Shown here piece by piece: positions 11,734 through 25,915 of a stretch of 64,000 nucleotides of DNA (position 1 is the first letter of the stretch; each line of letters opens with the position of its first letter). The DNA is from Byssothecium circinans (Eukaryota > Ascomycota > Dothideomycetes > Pleosporales > Massarinaceae): contig ML977021.1 of the NCBI GenBank assembly GCA_010015675.1, positions 135,393 to 199,392 of the forward strand. Reading direction: 5' to 3'. A program made the translations under genes and the position numbers. The notes under the pieces are model-generated. The model had not been told where the DNA came from, searched no databases, and was given only the letters and a program-made list of their open reading frames with translations.

Positions 11734-14700
11734 GATTTTCATGTGCTGGAGCTGATGGAGAAGGCGATTTGGCCGGGATTTGGATTAGTGTTCGGTACTA
11801 CGCCTCTCTTAAGATTTGTGTGTTTGCATCGGCGATAGGCCCTGTATTATACTAGTGATTTTAGAGGGGATATGAAGTTACTGTAGTAAAAACAACTTGT
11901 GTCGTGGAATTGATATGACTAGTCTCAGACCCGATGGTGGACTCTGGAGTGGCCTATCTCTCCGCACCCACGTTTGGATCATTCGCTTGCAATGAGCCAA
12001 CACGGAAAGTACTACACACGAGGTACCGAGTACTGGGCGTCTACTCATGCAGTCTGGTAGAGCTATTAGGATTCTGTGATGAGAATTGAGGCGCACACCG
12101 TTTAACGTTGAGTGCCGTTCTGCAGGTACCCACAAGCGGGGAAGTGGCGCGAGACGAGCCACCCTTGGGACGTTGCACTGATCAGCCATCGCAGAGCCGC
12201 AAGCGGGAGTCTGTGACGAATCCAACAGTGTGGATGACGGGGCTGCAGTCAGCTTGTGATCCTCTGACCACCGTGACCTGCCTTTGCTGGAACTAAGGAC
12301 ATGCAAGGATTCCGAGTGATGATCCAAGTTAGGGGTGACCTGTTTTTCTCCAGTATACCAACCTACCTACTGTCGCTTGCTGTTGCAAAAGAGGTCGACG
12401 TTCCTCTCGAAATGGAGAATTGGAGCAGATCTCGGGGTGGTTCAGTATTTGGCAGGCGGCATGAAGGGGCTGTGTTTCTAAGAAGGATTTGGCGCGGTCC
12501 CGGTGAGCCATTCGCACGGTAGAATGCACGTCCGCTTCTATTGCGAGATCAGGCAGCATGATCCGGGGAATTATTGCAACGTCCTGCAGATAGATGGCTG
12601 GACCACCGTGAATGAAAATTGCGAGCTGCGTGCATTATATGAGAGACGGCTGCCGTACTCTGGCTTCTGAATTTTCCCGTCAATACAATCGTGTGAGGAC
12701 GGAAAGTCGGGAGAGACCATTTTCAACAACCGGCCCGCACGAGCTCGCCGTTTCATAAGACTAGGGCAAAAGGGGTAGGCTTCTGGAAAACAGGGGGAAA
12801 CACAGGACGCACGACGCACTCTGCGACACGGACTGTCGTGGGCGGACGTCAAAGCGCAATCTTCTGGAAATTGCCTCGCATTGACTAAAGCTGAAGAGGA
12901 AGGCTTCTGGAAGGAGCTCGGATATTGTTAGAACCCCGCAGGGCCGCTGCTTTGACGCCAGACTAGGATGATGGTGGTGAGAATGAGGCGGCGGAGTTGA
13001 GCCGGGGCCGCACCCGTTGTGCTGACCACTGACACACCCACCAGAAGGGTGTTGGCACACAGCGTGGCGTTGATTTGGGTATTAAAATAGAGCTCAAGTG
13101 GACTTGGTGGAGGAATAATGGGCGAGCGAGAGCGACGAATGCCTCCCAATCCGACGAACAGGAGGCGTGTGTGGTCACTGTGGTGAAACGGCCGTGTGTG
13201 TTGGATCCTGTCGCAGCTTAAACGGATATTTTTGACAGGTCGGTGCCGGAGCTCGTTGCATGCACGCGCTTGTTATTAGCGAGCGAGATGCGCCGTCTGT
13301 TTCTTGTGGGTGCCGTCGCTCCCCGAGATGAGTGCAGTGTCGTAAAAGGGCGAGCAATGCGATGTGGTTTCGACTTTTCGCCGTCGGCGGGAGCCAGCAG
13401 ATCGACCTCCGAAGCATGCATTGGGGCTCGGACGTCCGCGTGCGTTGTGAAGCACAGACAGATCTGATAGAAGCGCGGTAGAAGCTGCGTAGAAGCATGT
13501 CATTCTGGTGTCATGGCAGCAACGTCTTGTCGCCATCTATACACAGTACGGCTCGCACGCAGATGGAGAAAAGGCATGGGTGATGACAGCATCTCTTCGC
13601 CGCGCCCCTGCAATTTTGGGCGTAAAAAAAGTGCAGCTACCCAGGTACGATGTCCAGCTCCAAGGGACTCGCTGGAAACTCAAATCGACGTCGATTTGAC
13701 ATGCTTGGCGTGTCGTGTGCTGCCCACGAACTGTTGGATCGTGTTTGAGCCCGAAGCTGCAGTGCGACAATACAGTTTTCAGGCAACTATGCGAGTGCAG
13801 GTACACAACTAAACCAAGGGTGTAATAAGGATATGCACACCAATCGATCAACGTCTTCAAGGACGCAGGAAGCTATAAAGGTTGGTGATGCATTGTTTTC
13901 GTCCAGAACTTCTAGCCTACTAGGCATCAATACAACCCTAGGGGATACTCGCCGTATTGTTGTGCGCTGCCGTCACAACACCTGGAACGTATCAGGGTCC
14001 AGGAGCCTCAAAGTCTCTCATGCACACGGAATAATGTTTCGCAGCAGGCTAATTGGCGCAGCACGCTGGGATGCCGTTGTTTCTGACGCTGTCTGAGAAT
14101 GCATGGATCTGTCGCGGCAGCATGCCGTCGAAGCTCCATGCAATGGCCTTCTAGCCGTCTTCTAAAGCCCCAGCTCTGCGACGTGATCACCATCAAATGG
14201 TTGCTTGATGTCGCTTTACACGACGCGAGCGTTGAAACCAACCATTTGATCAAGTTTGGCATTCTCCATATTTGAACCTGCTGGCTACCGGCCCGGGGAT
14301 TGAATCATGCATCTCCAACCCACGCGGACTCCACAAAACGCCTCCAAGGAGGCCGTAGGATGCCTTGAATCTATGAAGTCTGGAGAGTAGCGACGCAGAG
14401 CGGCTTCCCATCCAAAGTTTCAACATTGGATGTTGTGACATGCCGCACGTGCGAGCCTACAATGAACATTGAACAGTGAATTAATACTATTTTTCGGTCA
14501 TTCCCATTCCCAGATTGTGCACTGGGAACAGAAAAGGGGCGCGGTGCAACTCCAGTCACTGCCTGCTCGTTCCTATTCGCTCGCCGGTAGTGCCAACACA
14601 GTCAGCTAGCATAAGCTGGGCGGAATGGGAGCGGTAGTAGATTGACGAGTTTGGGCCACATATTCTATTGCTCTCCCGTACCGGGGGCAAGAACGATGCT

Positions 14701-15790
14701 GTAGTATGCATACGAGCATCGTGTGTTGGACCGAACTGCCAACTCGACCACATTCTCGTCGAGACACTGCCAGAGCCGGAGATCTGGCCAGCACCCGCAT
14801 TGGCTTCGGGTTTCCGCAGTCGCGGAGAGCTGAGCAGAAGTCAGCGGACCGTTAGTCATCCCTGTATTGCGCAGGAAGAGGCGGCGCGGCTGGCGATTAC
14901 TTTGGCAGAATCAGGAGTGGGTGAGATTTGCAGTTTCAGCACGCCCAAAGGAGAGGGCAGAGATCCGGCGGCGGCTTGATAAACAGCGCGCGGACGCCCC
15001 CTCGCCGGGGCACTGTTACTGATACCTTGTGGTTACCTACTGTCCCTTGTCTGCAGCGGATATTTGGCCTGAGCTTCTCGCCTTGACGCTGGCACGCTGC
15101 TGCACATCGGGGCATCTCTTGCTTGTCACCTGCGGAGCTAGCCGAGTCGCTTTTGGCCTAGCGCCCTAACCACAACGCGCAACAGAGGGAAGAAGTACCC
15201 TCGTACCTTCGTACCCTTTCACACCACGCCCTCATCGACATCAACACCCGTCCTGTGCCCTGCCCGCCGCTAGAGAGCACATTCTCCAGGTACGTACGCA
15301 GCTGTATTGTTCCCCGGGCGCCCGCGAAAGCCCGCCGGCCTCCGTTGCGGCCGTCACCGCTCGCCTCCCCTTTTCGAGGCACCACCCGCGTGGCCAGAGC
15401 CTTCGCCATCAACAACAACACGTCCACGGCCGCGATAGCACCAAACGCCATCCATTGGCTTCCTGCCTGTCTGCGAGCTTTCGACTGACCGTGTGTCGTT
15501 CTAGTGCAACCTTCAAGCATTGACCTGCGCGCGGTCCGACATCTTTTTGCCCTCACGAAGAAGGAACGGGCCACCCCCAACATCGTGGGCACCACCATCG
15601 CGACGAGTTGCTGCTCGCCGTCAGTCAGTCTAATACATCACTGGTGCGCCCTCACCTGCCCGCCCCTCCCTCCCGCCCCGCCTCGCCCGCGTCGTGTGGT
15701 CGCCCTCGACGCGAACCCTCTCCATCCACTTTGAACGCGAGATTAACCACGGACACAGGCATCCAGCTTCACCCTCGACCACCCTTCGTT
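11734..15790. other. Gene-poor interval and probable long leader of the C2H2 gene
   Basis: About 4 kb with only short overlapping open frames and no recognisable protein. The segment 15000-15790 is C-rich with pyrimidine runs and looks like promoter and 5' leader of the downstream zinc-finger gene. Fungal developmental regulators often have long leaders; that this applies here is inference. I cannot exclude a small gene or a long non-coding RNA in 12000-15000. Confidence 0.45.
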
Positions 15791-17250
<1,460 letters not shown>

Positions 17251-18636
17251 GCCGTCGGCGTGAAGGTGAGCACATTCCTCATTCTGAGTGTGCGCTCAAG
17301 ATTCAGGTGTGGTGTCTTGTATTGCGTGCTGGTGTTTCTCCGGATATCTTTCACGTTGTCCCTTGTGTGCGACCATGGCGCCTCTATTGCCAGCTCATCT
17401 GTATCACTGTCTCCAGACTTCATTTCTCCGGTGTTCGGCAGGATTTATACCCCTACCCATGTTTTTTACACAAAATTTTCCTTCACTGCTGGCGTGTCAT
17501 CGTGCATGGTAGGCACACTTTTTGGTTCTTTCCAAGTATTTGTTCCTGGTGTGTTTCTTTTGTTGCATCCTCACTCATGCGGTCGATCTATGGCGACGGA
17601 GTGTCTGTTTTAGGGGGGTTTTTTTTTTTTTTTTTCAATCGGAACAGGCGTAGTCGCGCGTCCTAAGATTGGCAATAGCGTCTCCGGCTCGCAGGTTTTC
17701 ACTGTCGTTTCTGGTGTTTCCTTTGCACACAGGCAATCTGTCTAGACTGGTACTTAATGAAGGATCTACATCCGCTCTTAGACTATTACAAAGGCGCCCG
17801 ATGCGTCGCTCAATAATTTGTACTCTCAAAGGTTGTCCTCCGGGCCGAGCTGTAACGTCCACTGCTTTGTGACGGCGAGAGCGTTGCGTAAGCTCTGCGC
17901 CACATGCAATCAGTGGCAAACAGCCTATTGCTTGGCCTTAGAAATACACACTTGGTAGAAGAGGCAAACCTGATACGTAAGTAGTGGTCCACGGGTAGCA
18001 GGCGAGCATTGTACATGTGCTGTGGAACGTGACACGAGATAAAGTAATCTATCCGCCTCTTTAGTATTTCAAATAACTCTCAAGACGCTCTTTATGAAAT
18101 GATCGAATGCTATTCGAATGCAACTAGCTTGGTGTGCAAAGACATTCTGGTTGCGCAGGACATCTAGAGTGAGCGGCTGTCACTAAGACAGATAGCAACG
18201 GAAATGTGAGCTCTAGGAATGAACATGGCTCTCAGAAAAGTCAACGCTCAGCACTGACCAGCACCAGCGCCCAGCCTCGCTCGGCCATCGGTGACGAGCA
18301 CCCTGAACGTCGGGCTCATCAACACCACACCCCACGACGTCTATTTGCCCTTCACTATAACTCCAGCCTCGAGCGTAGTGTTGACCCTGTCAGGCAAGCG
18401 CATCATCTTACCGGCAGCGCCGTTTGCTCATCTGCCAAGCCAAGCTTTGTAGACCTCTACATCAGTTGCATCATTCCCTCTGCCCAACCCAACAACTCGC
18501 CGCAGCGCCGACCGGCCCACTCTGGCCAACACTCTGCGCCATCTCGACCACACGTGTCCATTGCCGTTCAAACCACAAATACATACAGTGACTGCGCGCC
18601 GCCCTGCAAGCGGGTTTCCTCGTCCTCGCTGCAACC
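17251..18636. other. 3' region of the C2H2 gene and promoter of the epsin gene
   Basis: About 1.4 kb between two plus-strand genes. It contains a T-rich 3' region with a run of about 18 T at 17617-17634. C-rich leader-like sequence at 18240-18636 precedes the epsin start. The open frame covering 18206-18652 is out of frame with the epsin start and is not protein-like. Confidence 0.5.
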
Positions 18637-20484
18637 ATGTCGAAAGTCGTGAGGAGCGTGAAGAACGTCACTAAGGGGTACTCGGCGGTGGAAGTAAAGG
18701 TTCGCAATGGTAATTGATTCTCGTCAAAGCCTGTATCGCACGTCGAGACTGACTCTCGCAGCAACCAGCAACGATCCTTGGGGTCCGGTGGGGTCGGACA
18801 TGGCGGAGATAGCTCAGATCACCTTCAACAAGTACGCCGTCTCCTGAAGCTTGATGAACGGCGCGCTAACAAAAGTGGCAGCTCTACGGATTTTTATCAG
18901 GTCATGGACATGCTCGACAAGCGACTGAACGACAAGGGCAAGAACTGGCGACACGTACTGAAGTCGCTCAAAGTGCTTGACTACTGCCTGCACGAGGGGT
19001 CCGAACTGGTTGTCACTTGGGCGCGGAAAAACATCTACATTATTAAGACACTGCGCGAGTTTCAGTACATCGACGAAGATGGCCGCGACGTGGGGCAAAA
19101 CAGTACGTAGCTGGAACCTGGTAGCGCAAATAATACTGACCTTTGAGTAGTTCGAATTGCAGCCAAGGAGCTCACTGCATTGGTCATGGACGAAGAACGA
19201 TTGCGCACCGAGCGAACCGACCGAAAGTCATGGAAGTCACGCGTCACAGGGATTGAGGAATACGGTGGAGGACTCCACGGAGGACCCTCCTTGGAGAACC
19301 CTCCTCGCCGACGAGAGGGGCGTCAGCGAAGGGATAACGAGGAGGATCTTGAGATGAAGCTTGCTTTGGAAGCGAGCAAGTATGAAGCCGAGGAGGAGCG
19401 GAAGCGTCGGGAACGTGCCTCAGGAAATGTGGACGATGACGATGATCTGGCAAAGGCCATCAAGCTCAGTAAGGAGGAGGAGGAGCTACGGCGAGGACAG
19501 TTGGAGCAGAGTACTCCTGACTTACTCTTTAGCGATACTTCAACCCAGGCGTACCAACCCACAGGAAACAATCAAGGGTACCAGCAGCAGCAGCAGGTCG
19601 ACTGGTTCGGCAATCTCGTCGATCAGAGCCAGCAGCAGCAACCGCAGAACACTGGGTTTCTCAACAATGCATATTCGCAGCCTACTGGCATGCAGAACAA
19701 CCAGACAGGTTTCCCGAATGGTTACTCCAACTACAACGGCTTTCAACAGCAACAGCCCGCGGGGTTCGATGCTTTCGGACAGCAGCAACAGCAGCAGATG
19801 TTGCAACCTCAACACACTAATTTCAACGTAAACAACCCTTATGGACAATTCAGCAACGGATTTGGAGCCCAGCAGCAGCAAGATCAGAGCTCACTGATGC
19901 CCGGTAGTCATAATCCTTGGGCAACAAACAAACCTCAAGAGCCAATCATGCCTCAGCCGACTGGATCGAACAACCCATTCGCACAGTCTTTCAATCGCCC
20001 GCAAACCGCGACGGGAGTACAGCCTCAGAGACAACCCACACTTGACACCCTATTCGAACAAAAAACGCAGTCGCAGTTCAACAACACTAATTTCAACCCG
20101 CCGGTGTCAATTTCAACGCCGCCACCAGCGCAGCCGCAGGATCCTCACGCTGCCAGACTGAATGCTCTCCTAGCGTCCGGAGAGGGCCAAGACACATTCG
20201 GAAATACTGGAAACCTCCGGATTCCCGCCCAACACACAGCTCCTGGAACGTTCGTCAACTCCGCAGGTTCTGGTTTGAACAGGGTCAATGCGAATGCAAC
20301 CGGCAACAACCCGTTCCTCAACTCGCAATTCACAGGCATGCCTCAACAGAACCGCATAATGCCTGCACAGACGGGGCCTGTAGGCGGTTTCGGTGCCAAC
20401 CCCTACGGCAACTCGAATCCGTTTGGAGCTGCTCCCCAGCAGGCCAACCGACAACAAGGCAACAACAACCTCATAGACTTGTAA
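18637..20484 (+). CDS. Epsin (ENTH-domain endocytic adaptor, Ent1/Ent2-like)
   Basis: Exons 18637-18709, 18762-18831, 18882-19102 and 19151-20484 encode about 565 residues. The three introns are 48-52 bp. The ENTH domain (about 10-150) contains NDPWGP, MDMLDKRLNDKG, NWRHVLKSLKVLDYCLHEGSE and GQNIRIAAKEL, the family signature that binds PtdIns(4,5)P2. Two ubiquitin-interacting motifs follow (about 187-205 and 219-237), with the A-x3-S core (ALEAS, AIKLS) inside acidic and basic flanks. The long C-terminal part is rich in Gln and Asn and has three NPF motifs (NPFAQ, NPFLN, NPFGA) for EH-domain proteins such as Pan1/Ede1. The chain ends in LIDL, a type I clathrin box. The full set of epsin motifs is therefore intact. 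It acts at the plasma membrane in clathrin-mediated endocytosis of ubiquitinated cargo and in actin organisation. Confidence 0.95.
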
Positions 20485-21120
20485 ATATGCATCCTTAATC
20501 TGCAGTAACGGTGGAGACTCAGGACGGGCCGTTTTCTTATGTTTGATATTTGGAGCGATTGTGCTATGAGAGGGATTTCCGTGCTTATTCTATTCAATTC
20601 GGACGTTCATTGGGACGGCGCTGCAAAAGCTTTGAAAGAATGGGTCAGGAGCTTTAAGCACGTCGAGCAGTACTTCTGACGAGGTAGTATTATTTACCTT
20701 TATGGCTGAAATTAATAGACTGCCTTTCAACATTCTGCTGAGGGTACAGGATGCAATGGATGGACCCCATGTTTTATGTGGGACTCAACCCCGCATCAAG
20801 ATTAGCGCGATGCAGTGCCAAGGCTACCCACGTCGATCGCTCGATCGCAGAAGCATCAGTGCACTATGCATGCCTTTCCAACGTCACCAGCAGATGCCTC
20901 ATCGCTTCTTCCACCCCCGCACAATCTTCGCGAGCAACTCACTTTACCATTCTATCGACGGTATATTTTGACTGGCATCCATTGGGCCTTGTACGCATTT
21001 TATCTCGAGTGTTGCGACTTGGTTTCAGCGGCTGCCTCTGCTCCTTTCCCCGCATCGAGCAACACGCGTGTTGGTGGAATTCTGCGGACGCGTTGGATAT
21101 ACGAAGACGGACAAGACACA
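20485..21120. other. Intergenic between tandem plus-strand genes
   Basis: This 636-bp gap holds the 3' end of the epsin gene and the promoter of the next gene. An open frame runs in from 20815 in phase with the gene at 21121, but its residues look like translated leader rather than protein. Confidence 0.5.
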
Positions 21121-21990
21121 ATGGCTAAATGCGAGCCAAAGGTCATTGTGGTGACCCGAGTGTTGCGAAAGAGACCTGATAGACGCTCCTCAGTTTCTTC
21201 AGAAGATGGCCCGCCTGCACAGAAAAGGAGGAGGACTGGACGAGCGAAGCCGTTTAAGACCGGTCTCCCCACGTCCGAACCGAGTACGTTGAGGGAGGAA
21301 CCACCTGTCGCCCCGAATGGTACTTTCAACTTCATGAAGCTGCCCGCCGAGCTACGCATACACATTTACCGCATGGCCTTGTTCCAACACGAGCCGCTGC
21401 TTTTGCATCATCGCCGTACCACGGTACCAGAAGAGATTTCGTCGCCGTCGCCTTCGGATATCTCCTGGATCTCCACGGCCTCTGACTCGCCCGTCGCTGG
21501 CAGCAATGATCCCATCAATGTAGCACTCCTCCGCGCAAATTCCCAGATCTACAAGGAAGCCCGCCAAGTTCTCTACGCTGATAACACCTTCGTCCTCTCC
21601 TTGACGAGCGGTATCTCTACCCTAGCCTCCCTTCATCAGCGCAGCCGCTCCCTCATCAAAAACGTCACACTCACCATTCCCTCACACCACGATATCCTTG
21701 ATGGGTTTGCCGATCTTGTGCGTCTGGGACTTCGCTACTGCTGGGGATTAAAGAGGTTCACAATAGTGCTTGAACTGATGTTTCCTGGTGATGATCGATC
21801 AACGTCGATCCGGGCCGGTGCGTGTGCGGCATCAACGGTGTACGCGAATGCGTTCCATATTCTACGCTGGCTGCCTAGGGCTTGCAAGGTCGTATTGGAG
21901 GGTAACGTCTCGGAGATTGTTAGGAAAGTAGTCGCCGAGGAAGGGAGATTGCTGGAGAGTTTGGATGAGGTGAGGCAATCCCAGTTCTGA
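21121..21990 (+). CDS. Small F-box/2EXR-like fungal protein
   Basis: A single exon of 289 residues. The start at 21121 has context ACAATGG. An in-frame extension to 20815 exists but lacks protein-like character. The N-terminal 60 residues are basic, with a bipartite-like KRRRTGRAKPFK segment that could be a nuclear signal. At about 75-100 stands FMKLPAELRIHIYRMAL, the motif that opens the large fungal family annotated variously as F-box-like, 2EXR or DUF7730. Later, NVALLRANSQIYKEARQVLYADNTF is the family's second conserved block. These proteins are abundant in Pezizomycotina and mostly uncharacterised. A role as substrate adaptor of an SCF ligase is only suggested by the weak F-box similarity. 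Confidence 0.75.
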   Translation: MAKCEPKVIVVTRVLRKRPDRRSSVSSEDGPPAQKRRRTGRAKPFKTGLPTSEPSTLREEPPVAPNGTFNFMKLPAELRIHIYRMALFQHEPLLLHHRRTTVPEEISSPSPSDISWISTASDSPVAGSNDPINVALLRANSQIYKEARQVLYADNTFVLSLTSGISTLASLHQRSRSLIKNVTLTIPSHHDILDGFADLVRLGLRYCWGLKRFTIVLELMFPGDDRSTSIRAGACAASTVYANAFHILRWLPRACKVVLEGNVSEIVRKVVAEEGRLLESLDEVRQSQF

Positions 21991-23493
21991 CAGCGCATAT
22001 GTGCGCATGCACGATGTCCCTACGAAGTCGACAGACCGGAACTGACTTTGTGTTCCAGGAGAGCTATTTGAAGAGGCAGCATCAGATGGCTGGAAGGAGT
22101 TGAGCTTTTGGCTTGTAGCATTACGTAGCTGTGCTGAGGAGCCGTGGAGAGGGGTCACGATCATGTGTGTCTAAGTGTTTGTGTGCTTGTGTGCGTGGCT
22201 ATACTGTTCTGCGAGAACTGTTTTGAAGTGAGGGTAGGCTTGCGCCACGACGTTGGAGTTGGCGCTTTGTCGATCGTACCAGATGATGAGAGGAATGATT
22301 GGCTGTCAGTCTGGCTCTGGAGCCATGCGTGCCTATATTTCACCCTGCGCTTCTTCTTGTGGTAGACATTGCGTCTTGTACGAATTGCAGAAATGCGAGT
22401 TATTAGTAAACTCGCTTCTTCCTACTTTCTGTCAGGATCGTCAACTCTTCAAATCACTACTTTCCTCCCACATACACATCCTACACCACAAAGCGTAGCG
22501 TTGTGTCATATAACACTCGCTTCCCACCTCGGGAGGAATCATAGTGTGGCTGGAATATAGGAAGAGAGCGGCACTCAGATGTCTCGCCACAATACTCATA
22601 ATACTCGGCGCAGCAAGCGCCAAAATATATATGTATTTCTTTCAACGATATGTTTGGCGTCTGCGTACCGCCACAAGACCCTTTTGCGGGAGGTTTTTTA
22701 AAGTGTGGGAGAGACGATTGGCAGCTGGGAGTAAAATGGTTGCGCATGGTGCCGCGGTAGACGGAGGGTAGTAGGTCGGTTTGTCGATGAGGGATGGAAA
22801 GGTAGAGAAAAGACATGTACGTGTCAAGTGTGATTCGTATGGGATGGGGACATGTGTTGGTCCTTAGGAGAATGGTATAAGTCTAGTTGAGGGGTCAGTT
22901 TAGAGGGTTGTAGGGAGTGACAGGAAAAGTAAACAAATTAGAGGTAAATTTGCGCTGTTAGAAGTTGGCATTAGCAGAAGGATAAGAGTAGAAAAGAAGG
23001 GAGAGATCTGGAGAGGGTAGATGGCGTTCAAGAGATGTTATATCATGCAGTTGGAAATTACGGGAGTTCTGACTTAGGGACTGGCCGTGTTGGTAGCGCT
23101 CTGCGCATTCCAGGCTGTTTTCTTCTTTTATTGCCGGTATGAGTCTCGTGTTAAGCATGCCTCTGAGCAAGTCAAGTGTTAAAATTAGTTCCTCCATCGA
23201 AAGTTACTCTGTCTGCGTAAATGTGCACCAGGTGAGACATTTCACCACCACTATCCTTCCGCTTACGGCCGTGAGGAAACTCCTGATCTCCGAACTTCTC
23301 ACCCAATACCTGTGGGTCCTCTAGCAAGGTTGTTCTACACGAATGATTTGCCATCATGTGCGGCCTGTATCGTCCATATTCAAGCTCCCTCCCTGTGCGA
23401 GCGTCCGCCGCGGCATCCCTATTGGTGGTATGCTAAGGAGGTCAAAGGGGGGTTTCTTACCTCCGGGCTCGACTCTTGAGTTTCAGACTCCTT
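21991..23493. other. Gene-poor interval
   Basis: About 1.5 kb without a supportable gene. Short open frames on both strands show no family resemblance. It is probably the 3' region of the F-box-like gene followed by intergenic DNA. Confidence 0.45.
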
Positions 23494-24483
23494 CTATTGC
23501 TTCTCAGCAAGTGAGACGGAAAACCGTATGTTCTCTGTCTCGGAGCCACTGAAGTCGGCAAGGGGCTCGTAATTTTTTCCCTTTCTGTGATGGGAGATGT
23601 GGAAATGCTTTACTGCAAGTGAAATGGCGATCGAAGACAGTTCACCTTGATATTGGGGAAAAAAACCTACAAAGGATATGTCGAGGTTTATCTCCTTGAG
23701 GGGGTTCTTACCAGCATGATGTCCAGTGCTTGATACATTCACAACCTAGCACGCTTAGGTCATTTCAGTAGAGCAGGCATGAGAAGATTCGTCCGCGAAA
23801 AATGCCATCAGGGATTAGTACTAGCCTGCTTCTCCATGCATATTTCGTGGTCTGAAACTGGGGTAGCACTATGAGCTTCCTCATCAGTATAGTCCCTCCT
23901 ATCTTCGATTTGGGGGCCGCAAGGACCTGGGCACTCACTCGTTATTCCCGCTTCATTAGTGAAACGATAACGTCCCATTACGTACGCTCGCAGAAGTAAG
24001 CTCCAGCGTCTCGATTGCAGTCCCCCCACCGGATTCAAATCGGTGAGGTCAAGCTGCACGCCCTTCACATTGCCAGAGCTCGGGCCGTCAATGTCGATCG
24101 TAGTGGTCATCTGGAAACCAATGTTGTTAATACAAGCATCACAAGCATTTTTAGTGTTACGACTATGAGAGAAACTACTGGCTTGACGGTCCCAGGGAAC
24201 AGAACCACGCGTCAAAAACATATGCAGTCAGAATTCATTAGGTCTAATTTGGATGATCAGCACTGTTATTGCATATTAGCTTACCAGCGATGTCGCTAGG
24301 AAGGACGGCAACGATTTCTTCCACTGTCTTTTGGATTGAGAATCTGCCTGTTTATAATATCGAAGCATTGCTGTGGTTGTTGACCTGCTCGCGAGCTGCT
24401 AGGTCGGAGGGGATTCGAGGTGGATTTCCAGTGAGACAAAGTTCGCATGTTTTGGACTGAAGTGACAAATACTTGTTGGACAT
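23494..24483 (-). other. Unresolved coding-like patch, possibly a multi-exon or decayed gene
   Basis: Several minus-strand segments look like exons with good splice signals, but I could not join all of them. One runs 24347-24285 and reads as a regular amphipathic sequence (TVEEIVAVLPSDIA) before a GTAAGC donor. It can continue in phase at 24181 into a longer segment with CDACINNIGFQMTTTIDIDG and QLDLTDLNP, up to a GTGAGT donor at 23938. A last segment begins near 23755. Removing its GTAAGA..TAG intron gives GHHAGFFPQYQGELSS and ends at the stop at 23494. The phases between the second and third segments conflict, and the first exon and start are unclear. It could be a gene with an exon I missed or a pseudogene. 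I recognise no family. Confidence 0.3.
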
Positions 24484-25915
24484 GGGGAGGTATAATTTTC
24501 CCTAATCTGGAAAGCTAGGAGATTATCTCGGAAGCCAGCGGTTATTTTTTTTGCTAGTTTAGCCATGAGTGATTACGACAGTGTGCGTACGTAGTTTGTA
24601 CTACCCGAAATATCTCCCAGCCTTTATAGATCCCCGTCGTGTATCACCATCCGTAGCGCCGAAAGGTGTTCATGGAGTTAACGCTTCTATAGCCTTGCTG
24701 TGGCTGCGCAGGGCTGCATGAGAACCTGGTCTTGACTACTTTTGTATCGGGTTTACGACGGAGAAAGAGGGATTAACTGTCTTAGGATACTGGACTGAAC
24801 ATCTCATCGGACGATTGGACTATACTTCTGCGCATAGGAGTCGGAGTGACGCTGAGTTATCAATGACTATCATCTCGACCGCTATCATTGACATAGTTTC
24901 TGCCTGGCATTCATGCGGGATCCGACACTGTGGCTCAGAGTCATAGAAAGCTTCTAGAAGGCACCAGTGGCAGGGCTGCCGCAGGACCAATATAACGACA
25001 AAGTCTATATGCGATGCTCGAGTGGTTGACCGACGGTGGTCGGCAGCGGTCAAGCTGTTGAGAGCCAGTGCTTACGCATCAAATCCTGGTCCACGCCTTA
25101 TTGGCCGAGGTCTAAAAAAAGGCATCCACCAGTCTGAATGGAGCTAGTAGCGGCTGAGATGGCGCACATCGAGCATTCGGAAAAACTTCACGGCATTGCA
25201 CTTCCATGTTCTATGACCAGTACCGCAAGCCTTCATGCCCGCCGAAAAACGGCATGACCGACATTCCATTGCCATCTTCCGCATTACCGTTCACCGTCCA
25301 CCGCTCAATTGTGCTTCACGTGGCGCTGGTGTTCACGGGCCAAGCTCGCTATCCAGCTGGATATTCGATGTGTCATCGGTTGTCAGGCACTGATCCGAGG
25401 ATGTATTTAGCCCAATATGGTATATGTTAAATGCAAAATGCTTCAGGAGCCGAGTGGCCGATGAAGCCTTCGCAACAGGATTCGTTCGCAGATGCCACCC
25501 GGCTAACGACCCACACTCCTATCCACGCCACACCCCTGATCCAGAGGCGCCGTTTAGAGGCCAGATTAAGGTTTAGCTCGACGCTGGTCGAGCGGAAGGA
25601 CCCAGCGCTACATTTCCTCGTCTGCTACTCTCCGTTCAGTTACTATTTCTGTGTCATTATTCAGCCATTTCCTAGAAAAGGCACTGCTACGCATTATACC
25701 AACTGAGCGCCCCTTCCGGAAAAGCGGCTTTTTTGTGAAGATTATTCCAGAACGCCGAGAGATACATATACGGGGCTGCATGACCCTAGCGATCGTTAGT
25801 TGTAACTGCAGTCCTATCGAGAGATATTAGGGGAGCGACCGCCATACGTCCTTTCCATTTACGCATACCATCATCATTACTGCAACTACTTGTACCCCTA
25901 ACTTCTGCTGGCGCC
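24484..25915. other. Gene-poor interval upstream of the bZIP-like gene
   Basis: About 1.4 kb with short overlapping open frames only. The last few hundred bases should contain the promoter of the gene at 25916. C/T-rich leader sequence appears after about 25840. Confidence 0.45.

Noticed and set aside
14270..14380. B-box-like GATTCAATC on the minus strand
   Set aside because: No complementary T stem, no A box at a suitable distance and no pairing acceptor stem.
18206..18652. Open frame overlapping the epsin start
   Set aside because: Out of frame with epsin and rich in leader-like Ser/His/Pro codons; best read as 5' leader.
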